NCBI GenBank assembly: GCA_030704615.1
Contig: CM060732.1
Span: 76,117,053-76,181,052, forward strand
Reading direction: 5' to 3'
From: Takakia lepidozioides
Taxonomy: Eukaryota > Streptophyta > Takakiopsida > Takakiales > Takakiaceae
Length of the DNA: 64,000 nt
The first letter of the stretch is position 1. Each line of letters opens with the position of its first letter. A program made the translations under genes and the position numbers. The notes under the pieces were generated by a model. The model saw only the letters and a program-made list of their open reading frames with translations. It was not told the DNA's origin and did not search any database. Below, one piece after another: positions 20,890-32,093 of the stretch.

Positions 20890-22750
20890 TAGCTACAAGA
20901 AACCTGCATGAGTAGATGGTCAACTGCAAGCAAGCAGCAGGGGCACAATTGATAAATCAGGCACTCTCACAATGACCACAGCCTCCAAAAGAGGACCAAG
21001 AGAGGGAGTCCACAGGACCTCTTCTGGAAATTCCGGGTATATGAGGACACTATGTGAGGCAGGGAAACTGAAAGAGGCTCTTCAAATTTTGAACCAAGAA
21101 GAAGCATTTCAGCAGGTATAGATACTTATGTCTGTCTCTTGCATGCGTGCGTCAAGATGAAAGGCCTGGAAATGGGAAAGCAGGTGCACTCTCACATTAC
21201 CCAAAGTGGATTCAAACCAAATGTTTTTCTACAGAACACCCTTGTGAACATGTATGTTTAATGCGGGAGCATCGTGGCTGCACACCAAGTGTTCAACAAA
21301 ATGCCTGAACGAGGTTTGTTCACATGGAATACAATGATGGTAGGATTTACCAAGTATGGGTGTGGTAAGAATGCCTTGGAGACATATGAGCAAATGATGC
21401 AAGAAGGGGTGACGCCCAACCGGGTCACATTCGTTTGCGTTTGCAATGCATGTGCAAGCCTGGTAGCCCTGGAAAATGGCAAAGAGATCCATGGTGACAT
21501 CATCAAAGCTGGAATTGTACCAGGTGTCATTCTGAAAAAACCCTCATGGGAATGTATGACAATGCAGCAGCATCAAAGATGCAAAGGGGGTGTTCGACAA
21601 TATGGCTGCACAGGATGTGGTGTCCTGGAATGCAATAATCGCAGGATATGCCAGGCATGGGTGTGGCATAGAGGCTTTGGAGACCTATGAGCAAATGATG
21701 CAGGAAGGAGTGAAACCAACCGGATCACATTTGTGTGTGTCTGCAATGCGTGTGTGAGCCTGGCAGCCCTGGAAAAGGGCAAGAGAGGTCCATGGTGATG
21801 TAATAAAGCTGGACTTGTACCAGATGTCATTCTGAACACTACCCTCGTGGACATGTATGCCAAATGTGGCAGCATCGAAGATGCAAAGGGAGTGTTCAAA
21901 AATATGACTGAACGAGATGTGGTGTCCTCGAATGCGATGATTGCAGGATATGTGCAGCATGGGTGTGGCATGGAGGCTTTGGAGACCTATGAGCAAATGA
22001 TGCAGGAAGGGTGAAGCCAACGGGCCACATTTGTTTGTTTTTCAATGCATGTGTGAGCCTGGCAGCCCTGGAAAAGGGCAAAGAGGTCCATGGTGACATT
22101 ATCAAAGCTGGAATTGTATCAGATGTCATTCTGAACAATGCCCTCATGGACATGTATGCCAAATGTGGCAGCATCGGAGATGCAAAGGGAGTGTTCGAGA
22201 ATATGGCTGAACGGGATGTAGTGTCCTGGAATATAATGATTGCAGGATTGCCCAGCATGGATATGAGCTAGAGGCTTTGGAGACCTATGAGCAAATGATG
22301 CAGGAAGGGGTGAGCCCAACCGGGTCACATTCACTTGCATTTGCAATGCATGCGCGAGCCTGTCCGCCTAGAAAAGGCAAAGAGGTCCATGAAGACATCA
22401 TCAAAGCTGAATCGTACCAGATCTGATTCTGAACAATACCCTTGTGGACATGTATGCCAAATGCAGTAACATCAGAGGTGCAAAGGGACAATATGGCTGA
22501 ACGAGATGTAGTGTCCTGGAGTTCGATGATTGCAGGATATGTGCAGCATGGGTGTGGGATGGAGGCTTTGAGACTTATGAGCAAATGATGCAGGAAGGTG
22601 TGAAGCCAACCGGGTCACATTTGTTTGTGTTTGCAATGCGTGTGCGGGCCTGGCAGCCCTGGAAAAGGGTAGGAAGGTCCATGGTGACATCATCAAAGCT
22701 GGGATTGTACAGATGTCATTCTGAACAATACCCTCCTGGACATGTATGCC
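20890..22750 (+). pseudogene. PPR gene remnant B, preceded by an OSB-type exon
   Basis: The segment opens with LIDSYKKPA, a stop and VDGQL, equivalent to LWIDSYKKPAWVDGQLE at 38270. It continues with REGVHRTSSGNSGYMRTLCEAGKLKEALQIL and a repeat series: [57 protein letters not shown] and [17 protein letters not shown]. Five or six blocks of about 300 bp follow, nearly identical at DNA level. Frameshifts or stops occur in almost every block (for example near 21260, 21540, 21690, 22015, 22270 and 22500). PLS-type PPR proteins bind organellar RNA, often for C-to-U editing. The DYW end is missing because a LINE begins near 22753. Confidence 0.8.
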
Positions 22751-23149
22751 TCAGGGTGATCCCTGGGAATTGGTTACTTATGCCAAATCTAGGGCTTCAT
22801 GTGTAGTTTTGGGGTGAATCCCAGGATGACGATGTGTCCTTTAAAACTACATGCTCTAGCTTAGGCTTGGATTTCATGGCTAATGGTACCTCTCGAGACT
22901 GATAACAGGGGTACGTTGAAGGTTGCAACGACCAAAAGTGCTTCTAATAGAGTCCCGCATCAATTCAATCTCAAAGAAGTTCGTCCCTTGACTGGCTGGA
23001 GAGCGGTCTTAGACATTGGTGATTCAAACGGGCGCTCTAGGAAGACAACCAAGGGCAACAACTTCAACTTGAGAGTTTCTAATCGGTTTGATGCTCTGGA
23101 TGAGGTTGAATCCAACAGCCAGAAAGACAAGATGCCCCAAGTGTACGGA

Positions 23150-23545
23150 ACCTGAACGTCCTGAATCTGAAGGATTTGGTATCTGAATGGTTACCAAATC
23201 CTCAAGGTTTACACAAGACGAACAAATTCTATACACGTGGGTAATTGTCCCCAAGCCGTCAGATGGACAGTCTGTCCCTAAGTGTGCAGAGCCTGAACGT
23301 CGAGTAACTGAAGGATTTGGTACTCTAAATGGTTTACCCATCCTCAAAGTCTACACAAGACGAGCAAAATCTATACACGGGTAATTGTCCCCAAGCAGTC
23401 TGACGGACAATCTGCCCCTATGTGTGCGGAGCCTGTGCTTCGTGTAACTGAAAGATTTGGTACCCTGAATGGTTTACCATTCTCAAAGTTTACACAAGAC
23501 GAGCAAAATCTACACATGGGGTAACTGTCCCCCCTTTGCAGAAAC
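23150..23545 (+). repeat. Three tandem units of about 125 bp within the LINE
   Basis: The motif (g)aacgt..gtaactgaaggatttggta...cacaagacgagcaaaatctatacac...taattgtccccaag recurs three times. The units contain coding-like phrases (VTEGFGTLNGLPILKVYTRR) but are not all in one frame. They sit between the ORF1-like stretch and the endonuclease. Confidence 0.75.
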
Positions 23546-23609
23546 GGTGGCCGTCCAGGAGCAATCACAAGCTACCTAGACGACAAACAATTCACACGCA
23601 AAGGCTGGC

Positions 23610-24630
23610 TTGCGGCTGGCCACTTTCAACTCCTCAGGGTTGACCAACAAAGGAAACAACTTGAAGTGGGACAAGTTCTTCGGACTAAGATATTCATATC
23701 TGGGCTGGGCAAGAACATGGGAAACGTCGGATAACTGGTTGGAGATGTCATTGGTTATAAATGGGCAGGTAAGATGTGTACTCTCAAGGCAGCCTCTGCC
23801 AAACGCGGTCAAAAGGGGTCGATTCTTTGTCCGTGATTCTTGTTTGACAATTGTGAAATTATCAACAAGGGTTTGAGGTACGAGCATAGTATCTGGGCTA
23901 ACACTGAATTTGAAGGGCGGCGAGTACAAGGACCTCTTTGTTGGTTGTGTTTACATGCCCCAGAGGGGACCCTTAGTGCTGACGCAGACAAGGCCTTCGA
24001 AGATGTAAAGCTGGACTGTGCTTCGTTCCTTGCCAAAGGTCAGGTGGTACTATTGGGGGACTTCAATGCCCGGGTGGGCAAAGGGATCCATCAAGACGAT
24101 ATCATTGGACCTTTGGTGAGGACGAGCTGAATTCTAATGGCCAGACTGTTAATTAACTGTCTAAGAAGAGCTTCAGCTTTTGACCTTGAATAACAGGACA
24201 AGTGGTGACCAAGTGCAGTGGACTCGTGAGAAATCCCAAACTGGGGAACGTTCCATGTGGACTATATCATAATGGACAAAATTTTGTTCCCCAAGTGGCC
24301 AATGTGTTGATCGACAGAACTGATATTGGTACCTCTGACCACTTCCTGGTTTGGACTGAGATCAAAAGGTGTTTTCCCACCACCAAGAGATCTGTGAAAC
24401 GTTCAATTCGGAAGTGGCGCATAGAAGAATTCCACAATGGGAGGTCAAAGGCTGAGTACGTCCAGGCCTTGCAAGAGGCTCTCCTCATTTTGTCCAATCG
24501 CCTCCAAGAACTTCAGTCACACTCTGTTAACGCAAGAAATGAAGTCGAAAGAGCAGTGGAATCTTGGGAGAGTTTCGTTTCCTCAGTGGCTGACAAGCAT
24601 CATTGGAGGAAAAATAATTGTCTACGGTAG
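23610..24630 (+). pseudogene. LINE endonuclease domain (EEP family), frameshifted
   Basis: The endonuclease normally nicks target DNA to prime reverse transcription. RLATFNSSGLTNKG corresponds to the N-terminal strand with the catalytic Asn. VLLGDFNARVGK is the conserved GDFN motif, and SDHFLVW carries the SDH end motif with the catalytic His. Between them the frame shifts at least twice, near 23700 and 24130-24200. Downstream helices (ARNEVERAVESWESFVSSV) belong to the linker before the reverse transcriptase. About 60-80 codons of linker seem to be missing at the junction with 36007. Confidence 0.75.
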
Positions 24631-24640
24631 TAGAGGAGGT

Positions 24641-24703
24641 TGCTATTTCATGAGCATGAGCGGCATGAGCAGAGTGTAGTACCACAATCGGTTTTCATGA
24701 GCA
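24641..24703 (-). repeat. Terminal module of copy 2
   Basis: These 63 bp run from TGCTATTTCATGAGC to CATGAGCA and then join 'gaagtacaaatttcg'. In copy 1 the same module joins the element body through its other end. Here the tgctatttc end faces the LINE flank. Confidence 0.7.
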
Positions 24704-24889
24704 GAAGTACAAATTTCGAAAATAAAAAACAATAAAAAACAATAATTTAATGCAATGTGTCAGGAAAAACAAATATATTATTCGGCCCCTTGAAGGGAAA
24801 ATTGCACTTTTGACAGTTGTGCTCATGATATTTCGTCTTTCCGCTCATGCCATTCCCAGCGACATGTGCAAATTTAAATGGCCGAATTG

Positions 24890-25312
24890 CGGGGTAATAG
24901 GGTCCGTAACCTGAAAAACGGCGACGTATTTCGCGGCAATAGGTCTCTCTGGCGAAAAAATGGTGCCGAATTCCGCGGCTATAGGTCCCCTCATGACAGG
25001 TAATTCGGCGCCATTTTTCCAGTGCATGTTCGGACTTAGCCAGTTTTCGGCGCAAAATAGGGAAATTCGGCGCCATTTTTCCAGACACTGTACCAGTTGC
25101 ATGTTGGGACTTAGCCAGTTTTCGGCCCAAAAAAGAGAAATTCGGCGCCATTTTTCCAGACACGGTACCAGTGCATGTTGGGACTTGGCCAGTTTTCGGC
25201 CCCAAAAGAGAAATTCGGCGCCATTTTCCCAGACACAGGTACCAGTGCATGTTGGGACTTAGCCAAGTTTTCGGCCCCAAAAAGAGAAATTCGGCGCCAT
25301 TTTTCCCACAAC
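24890..25312. repeat. 74-bp GGCGCC array, copy 2
   Basis: This is the mirror image of 13595-14100. About five units contain gggacttagccagttttcggcc and gaaattcGGCGCCattttt, with degenerate units at the outer end (24890-25010). Confidence 0.9.
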
Positions 25313-25453
25313 TGCTTCTGTTGGATCTCAGTTTGAATGGAATATTGCCTCATTCCAGGAGTTTTGGGGTGCATTTCATTACACTGCAAAAAAAAGTCTG
25401 ATTACAGCAAAATGCATTTGAAAATATCCATATGGAGGATTCCGTTTGCCCCA

Positions 25454-28400
25454 TCAATGATTTCTGGAATCCCTAAGGAGGAGTTTGTGCAGCTCGTTCA
25501 CGCTCAACGCCGGTGCATGAATAAAGTCATCAATAGTCACGTTCATCCTCAACCTCTTCAGGTAAATGTAATACAGATGCTTGCACGGATAATACTTCGA
25601 ACCCTTCTTTGCTTCCATCAACGAGAAGTCCGTACAGTTGCAAGTCGGCTCCACTCCAATCGTAATTGTGTATACTCGTAGCGTACAGCCGAGCCGCCGT
25701 TGCCATCCGATACACACGCCCAGGCCGGGTGGGGGGGTACGTCCACGGAGCTCTGAATAGTGCAAGCCATCCCAAGAGCATTGGCAATCCGAGTCTCATT
25801 CAACTTGTTGGGAGGGTGTCGTCTCTTCACTCTTCCGAATCGCATTGTGGGATGTGCAGAATTGTCCAATCCATCTCTACTAGACCGAGCAGTCTGCAAT
25901 GGCTGGGTCTGAGGAACCGGAAATGCGTGGGCGGGATGTCTGTGCGTTGCACCATTCGAAATCCTGCTGCAGATAGAGCATCCGCCTCATTCTGAGAGAG
26001 GCTGCAACCCGGTGCAACAGGCCAGACGCCCGGAGGCTCCGGCATTCCTGAATCCCGTACTTGGGCTTGCCAATACACAGGTCATTATGTCGTGCCTACA
26101 GAACCAAAATGTCTGCGTTGTGGCGTGAGCAAATGTGGGAGTCAAAAATCTGCCGCTGAAACAAGGTGCAGGTACAGCACCGTGTGGGTTCCTCCGAATC
26201 ATCTCACCACAGCGTGCTCTCGTATCCACCCGGATGGCGCAACACTTCCCTCGAAATGCCGGCAATGTCCTCGCAATTCTCCACTGTGACTCCGACACTC
26301 TTGTCTCCACAATGGGAATGTTGTATTGCTTTACTACAGATGGCTTTATGTTGCCGGGGCACGCGCCCTGTGCTCAAAGGAGATGGCGATCTTGAACGTG
26401 CAGGACTTCCGGTGCTCGACGAGACCTCCTCGGGCAACATCACCGGACCACGAGGGAGCGTGCGAATATTCTTGTCAGCTCGCCATGAATCCTCTTCTCC
26501 GCCAGGTGCCTCGTCAAGTCTTCGTCTCACTGGACGGGTATGAACATCTCCTTCCAAATGTTGGCCTCTTCGCAGCAATGGCGTGTCCCGAAGGCCCTCT
26601 CGCAAGGCCGCCGCCCACTTCCGAGGATTCTTCGATCTGGAGGCAGTCCGCATCAGCATTTCCTGCCTGTCCGGCCCCAAGCCCCATGTTTCCCTTTCAA
26701 GAACTCGTTGTACCTGCATTGCTGCATAATTGGCCTCACAATGTCCTCCGTTGTGGCAGTGAGGATGTCCACCAGATGCGCCGCAGAGGAGGCACGCCAG
26801 GAAGAGTGCACTGATTCGGCCATGTTTGTCGTGGGCATGTCGGTGTCGGAGTCGAGACACGTTTCCTGCACAAGCACATGTTCAGGTTACAAGCAAGTTA
26901 CAAATATGGCCAAGAATAATATCCAACGGGACGCGAATTCGTGCAACTCACCTCCCGCATATAGTCGCCGAACTGGAGGAAACGATAATGCCACCATGCT
27001 AGCCAACTGACCATTGCTCCTTCGTCTGATTTCCTTACAGCACCTGACGATGTCCACCAAGCCCGTATGCATGCAAACTGTGTCTCTGCATCATCCAAGG
27101 TGGGAGCGCGCTTCCACGCAAGGCACATGGAACGGTGCTCCTCTCTGAAATCTGGCGCCACGAGCCTGGTTGTGTACTGCGAAAGGCTCTGCAGAAAATG
27201 GAACCCACAAGATCTCTCCTTGCCTTCCATGGGAACATTGGGGTCTTGCCCGTACACCCTTCGGATGGCAGCCCAATTTGCTTGTGCGTTGTCCGCCATG
27301 AAACCACGGAAATTGGGAGGGGGCAATCCCGCCTTGGCCATCTGTTCGTTTATTCCCTGCCAAAGAAGCATCTCCGATTGTGTGTCCTCTCCTTTCATCT
27401 CACAAATAGCAATTGTCATTAGCATCCTGCAGTGGGTGTCGTAGACATGTGCACCCATTGTCACCCACTGGTGATTTGTAATTCGCTTGATATGGTCGAA
27501 CATGACCCAACTGTTTGACAAGTTCCCACTCGTCATCCTGTCGACCAGTTCGACGCCACTGCCAGGTCCACACGTGGACATTTTGAATACGAAACAACGA
27601 TCTGCCTCAGTCCCTTGTCCTGGAAACCTACTTCCATGAATGTAGTCATATCCACATCGTCGCTTCACCTCCAGAATGGAGTGCATATCCGAGCCACGCC
27701 CAATTTTCTGTTTGCATGAGACAATGTGGTTTCGGACATTCGGTGAACATACGTGGGACACCGACTCCAGCAATGCCTCCATTTCCTTCTCGTCGAGAGG
27801 AACTCTATCGGAGCCGTCTTCCGACATAATTCTGGCCAATGCCATCTTATGGGCGGCTTGGAGCTGTATCTGTTTGGGTTTGGCACCCGGTCTCAACTTA
27901 ACCTCCTCCTGAACGAGCTGCTCTGCTTTGTGGGCAGCCTCCCGCGAGTTCCCCCTCGCCAATTTGTGGCAATGGGAACCAACGTGTATGCAAGCTCGGG
28001 TGAGGTCAGGGAAACGGTGCAACACATAGAACTGCTTGGCATTACAAACAGACATGCAGTGTGGTGGTTCTTTGCAATGCGCACACTTAAATGTGGAGTT
28101 CGGAACCTTCTCCTGAGCTCGAAATGGTTGGTGAGCTGTGCCTGTCCAATCGGTCTCGTTCCTGTGACCTCTGGATTTAAAGTGGAAGCAAGTTGGGGAG
28201 AAACACCGCAACGCGCCCGCACAAACAACGTAGCGCACCCGCACACCATCAAGCATCTTCATGCTGGTGGTTTTGGTAACGCACCAAGGATGACCGTCAT
28301 GTTTTCTATCCATATCTGTCAACATTCCGGACGCCCTCGAGTAGTCCGCCCGAGGAGGGAACTCAAAGAAGATATTACCGTCGACGTCGGCGGGAAGGCA

Positions 28401-29037
28401 TGTAACCGATTTAATTGCGAACTTGCTGTAGTCCAGCCCGCCAGCTCCGACCGGTGTCCTTCCAGGTGAAGCCCTCGCAGAATTTCAAGAATAGATCGAA
28501 CTGCGGTGCTCGTGCTGGGAATATGACTCCCTCCTCCACTGACGTCCATTGAGGACTTGCCTGATCTCCAGGACGACCTCGGAACTTCCATGACCTCGTC
28601 TGAGTCGGACAGGTTGTGAACAACCCGGTTCTCGGTCGTCTTCATGGATGGGTTCGGCTCTGGATTTACTTCGTTGCGGACTTCTCTCTTTGAGGTACCC
28701 ACTCTCTGATTCGCGGATTGTTTCGTGGAAGGCGCCAGGATAGACGGTGCATTTGGCAGGCAAATGAAGTCCCCAACAGCCCTGTATATGACGCTGTCCG
28801 ATGGTGGAACTCGCCATTCCCTGCCATCGCCGAAATCATCGTGGAGCACAACAATACTCTCGACAACAAGGCCGTTTGAGTCCTTCCTTTCTCCTCCAAA
28901 AAAACCGACCCCGGTTTCAGGTGGTATCGAACGCACAGATATTTCTCCATCACCCGGCAGGTGTCCCCTCTGCACGGAAATGAAGCTCTATGCTCGTGAG
29001 GAGGGCAGTACACTGTAGCGCTCGGGTTTTCCGCCAT
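25454..29037 (-). pseudogene. MULE-like transposase gene, copy 2 (longest intact core)
   Basis: The longest open frame (28325 to 26898, 475 codons) is uninterrupted from MLTDMDRKHDGHPWC through CNAKQFYVLHRF, VYDTHCRMLMTIAICEM, GFMADNAQANWAAIRRVYG and CGFHFLQSLSQYTTRLV. It continues after a GT-AG intron with PTTNMAESVHSSWRASS. The start MAENPSATVY is at 29037. A run of seven T's, against eight in copy 1, shifts the frame near 28900. Copy 2 keeps the segment of about 80 residues (VVLHDDFGDGREWRVPPSD) deleted in copy 1. The SWIM finger (CNC...CKHLYYIYL) lies near 25560-25650. Further frame breaks occur around 25680-25800 and 26000-26350. Merging the two copies shows a transposase of roughly 1,000 residues. 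Confidence 0.8.
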
Positions 29038-29289
29038 GGGAGATGTGCACACAAGACTGCCAGGATGGCGTGCGGGGAAGCTCCCTGGTAGAAGGGGGTG
29101 CAGCGATGGGAATGAATGCGATGCCGATTTGTCCAAGCGACGAAGCCTGATCCAAATCCAGGGAGCCAACTATCTCAAAAATCCACAGTCAGAGTGTTAA
29201 TGAACCTTGTCTCCGGAATGCGGCCCCTCGTCTTTGCGCAATAACTGCCAACGGTATGCAGTCAGAAAGTGGGGGGCCGTCCGGATGAT

Positions 29290-29950
29290 GACGGCTGAAG
29301 GGGAGAAGCCGGCACCGTGCCGTCACATTACTACCCCCGAATGGAAATTCGGCACCCAATATCCAACAGAGGAAGCCCGGATGAAGTCGCCTCGGGCGCA
29401 GAGGCCGGCGCGTGTGCGACAGAGAATATCCCCTGGATGGAGATTCGGCCCGAATTTCCATCCGGGCCCCCCAAAGGGAGTCGTGTCGGGGGGTTAGGCC
29501 GAAAACTGGACGGCATAAAAACATCCCCAGATGGAAAAACGGCGCCGAATTTCCATCCGGGGCGGTTCGGATGCAGTCGGGGAGGGGGGAGTGGCCGGCA
29601 CTTGGCCGTCACATTTCAACCCCCGGACGGAAATTCGGCACCGAATATCGAACAGGGGACGCCCGGATGAAGTCGCCTCGGGCGCAGAGGCCGGCGAGTG
29701 TGCGACAGAGAACATCCCCTGGATGGAGATTCGGCGCCGAATTTCCATCCGGGCCCCCTCAAAAGAAGTCTTGTCGGGGGGTCAGACCGAAAACTGGCCG
29801 ACATAAAAACCTCCCCAGATGGGAAAACGGCGCCGAATTTCAATTCGGGGCCGTTCCAATGCAGTCGGGGAGAAGGGAGAGGTCGGCACCTGGCCGTCAT
29901 ATTTCAACCCCCGGGACGGAAATTCGGCCCTGAATATCCAACAGAGCGGC
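29290..29950. repeat. GGCGCC near-palindromes in the divergent region, copy 2
   Basis: This matches 9395-9850 of copy 1 in inverse order. Two to three larger direct repeats contain 'cccggatgaagtcgcctcggg', and each is joined to gatggaaattcGGCGCCgaatttccatc-like palindromes. Confidence 0.85.
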
Positions 29951-31360
29951 GGAGAGGCGGCACCTCTCCGACAGAGACCATCCCCCGGATGGAAATTCGA
30001 CGCCGAATTTCCATCCAGCAGGTAAGTGGAATCCCGGATGGATGGAGATTCGGCGCCGAATTTCCATCCAGCAGGTAAGTGGAATCTCGGATGGATGGAA
30101 ATTCGGCGCCGAATTTCCATCCTGCAGGTAATTCGAATCCCGGATGAATGGAAATTCGGCGCCGAATTTCCATCCAGCAGGTAAGTCGGATCGGTGGCGT
30201 ATGGATATTCGGCGCCGAATTTCCATCCTGCAGGTAATTCGAATCCCGGATGAATGGAAATTCGGCGGCGAATTTCCATCCAGTAGGTAAGTCGGATCGG
30301 TGGCGTATGGATATTTGGCGCCGAATTTCCATTCGCCATGTATTTCATCGCTCAGAATTACATTCCTGCAGGTAATTCCCAGATGAGAATTACCTTCGTG
30401 CAGGTAATATGAGAATTACCTTCCTGCAGGTAATTCCAATCGATGCCGGTAGGATGTTAATTCCTCGTCCAGAATTACCTGCACGAAGGTAATTCTGATC
30501 GACGAATTACCTGCAGGAAGGTAATTCTCATCTGGGAATTACCTGCACGAAGGTAATTCCTCGCTCAGAAATACATGGCGAATGGAAATTCGGCGCCGAA
30601 TATCCATACGGCACCGATCCGACTTACCTGCTGGATGGAAATTTGGCGCCAAATTTCGATTCATCCGGGATTCGAATTACCTGCAGGATGGAAATTCGGC
30701 GCCGAATTTCCATTTATCCGGGATTCCACTTACCTGCAGGATGGAAATTCGGCACCGAATTACCTGCGTGAGGGAAATTCGGCGCGCCGCCCTACCTCCG
30801 CGGATGGAAATTCGGCGCCGGATTTCCATCTGCGCGCTTCCGAATTACCTGCGTGAGGGAAATTTCCAGCGCCGCCCTACCTCCGCGGATGGAAATTCGG
30901 CGCCGGATTTCCATCCGCGCGCTTCCGAATTACCTGCGTGAGGGAAATTTCCAGCGCCGCCCTACCTCCGCGGATGGAAATTCGGCGCCGGATTTCCATC
31001 CGCGCGCTTCCGAATTACCTGCGTGAGGGAAATTTCCAGCGCCGCCCTACCTCCGCGGATGGAAATTCGGCGCCGGATTTCCATCCGCGCGCTTCCGAAT
31101 TACCTGCGTGATGGAAATTTCCAGCGCCGCCCTACCTGGTTGGATGGAAATTCGGCGCCGGATTTCCATCCGCGCGCTTCCGAATTACCTGCGTGAGGGA
31201 GATTTCCAGCGCCGCCCTTCCTCCGCGGATGGAAATTCGGCGCCGGATATCCATCCTGCTGCGCTCCGAATTACCTGCAGGATGGAAATCCGGCGCCGGA
31301 ATTCCATCGTGCAGTGCTCCGAATTACCTCTACGTTGGAAATTCCGGGACTGTTTACGTC
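29950..31360. repeat. Long inverted repeat (fold-back) and palindrome array specific to copy 2
   Basis: Units of 50-80 bp carry AAATTCGGCGCCGAATTT-type palindromes joined by gcaggtaagt or gcaggtaattc linkers. The left arm (29990-30450) is repeated in reverse orientation to the right of a centre near 30455 (30470-30800), so the strand could fold into a hairpin of several hundred bases. From 30780 to 31250 a second array of about 97-bp units follows (ttcggcgccggatttccatcc, gcgcgcttccgaattacctgcg). None of this is in copy 1. Confidence 0.85.
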
Positions 31361-32093
31361 GATTTTCATCCGACATGGAGGGCTTCATCCGACATTTAAT
31401 TGCGCAGTTGGGCAATAAATGTCGACCGCCGTCGGTTATTATTCGGGCTGGCGACGCATGGCTTCTTGGACACGTACCCTAAATCTCATGCTAATCTTGG
31501 CTTAACATGGTATTCCAGGCATGTACCCCAAAAAAGGAGATCTTTTTGGCTGGGACTTATGCCGCCTGAAGGGCGTGGCTCTCCTGAGAGAGACCTCACA
31601 TCCAGACCGCGGCGGAAGTTGAAAGCTCTGTACTACGGACGACGGCCAATCTCTCGCATGGCCAAACTGAAGCTCCAGCAGGAGATTCCAGTGTCTTGCT
31701 CACAACCTGCGCCAACTGAAGCCGAGTACTCTCAGGCAAGCCACTTCTGCTTTCGGTTTGTTCGATTTATTTTTGCTTTCGCTTTGTTACCTCGCTTTGT
31801 TTTTGCATCTTCATCCTGGCTTTGCTGTATGAGTGAACTTTAGATAGTTGAGTGAACCTTAGATTGTTTGCAATGCGTGTGCAAATCCGGCAGCTCTGGA
31901 GAAGGCTGCTTGTGCATGTCATTCTTAGGCAATGGTTGTATTTGTTTTCATTGTTGTTGCATGGCTCTCCATACTTTCTAAACTTGTTATGTTTTCATTT
32001 TTGCTACATGATTGTTGCTATGGTGGTTGCGCTGCTCGTTGCGATGCTGCTTTTTGCACCGATGTTGGTTTTCACGATTTTTGTCAATGACAG

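Larger units (their letters stand above)
22755..24640 (+). mobile_element. LINE retrotransposon, 5' half (ORF1-like end and endonuclease)
   Basis: The left boundary is where PPR sequence (GACATGTATGCC) gives way to unrelated sequence near 22750. At 22883-23155 is an ORF1-like stretch containing SNRFDALDEVES, a form often seen next to the nucleic-acid-binding part of plant LINE ORF1. From about 23610 comes an apurinic-type (EEP) endonuclease, in pieces: RLATFNSSGLTNKGN, then LLGDFNARVGK at 24050-24080, then SDHFLVW at 24330. Frameshifts separate the pieces. The element is cut at 24640 by the second copy of the 12-kb element and resumes at 36007 with reverse transcriptase. Confidence 0.8.

Noticed and set aside
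27753-28469. Open frame of 238 codons antisense to the copy-2 transposase
   Set aside because: The opposite strand holds the transposase motifs; this frame has none.
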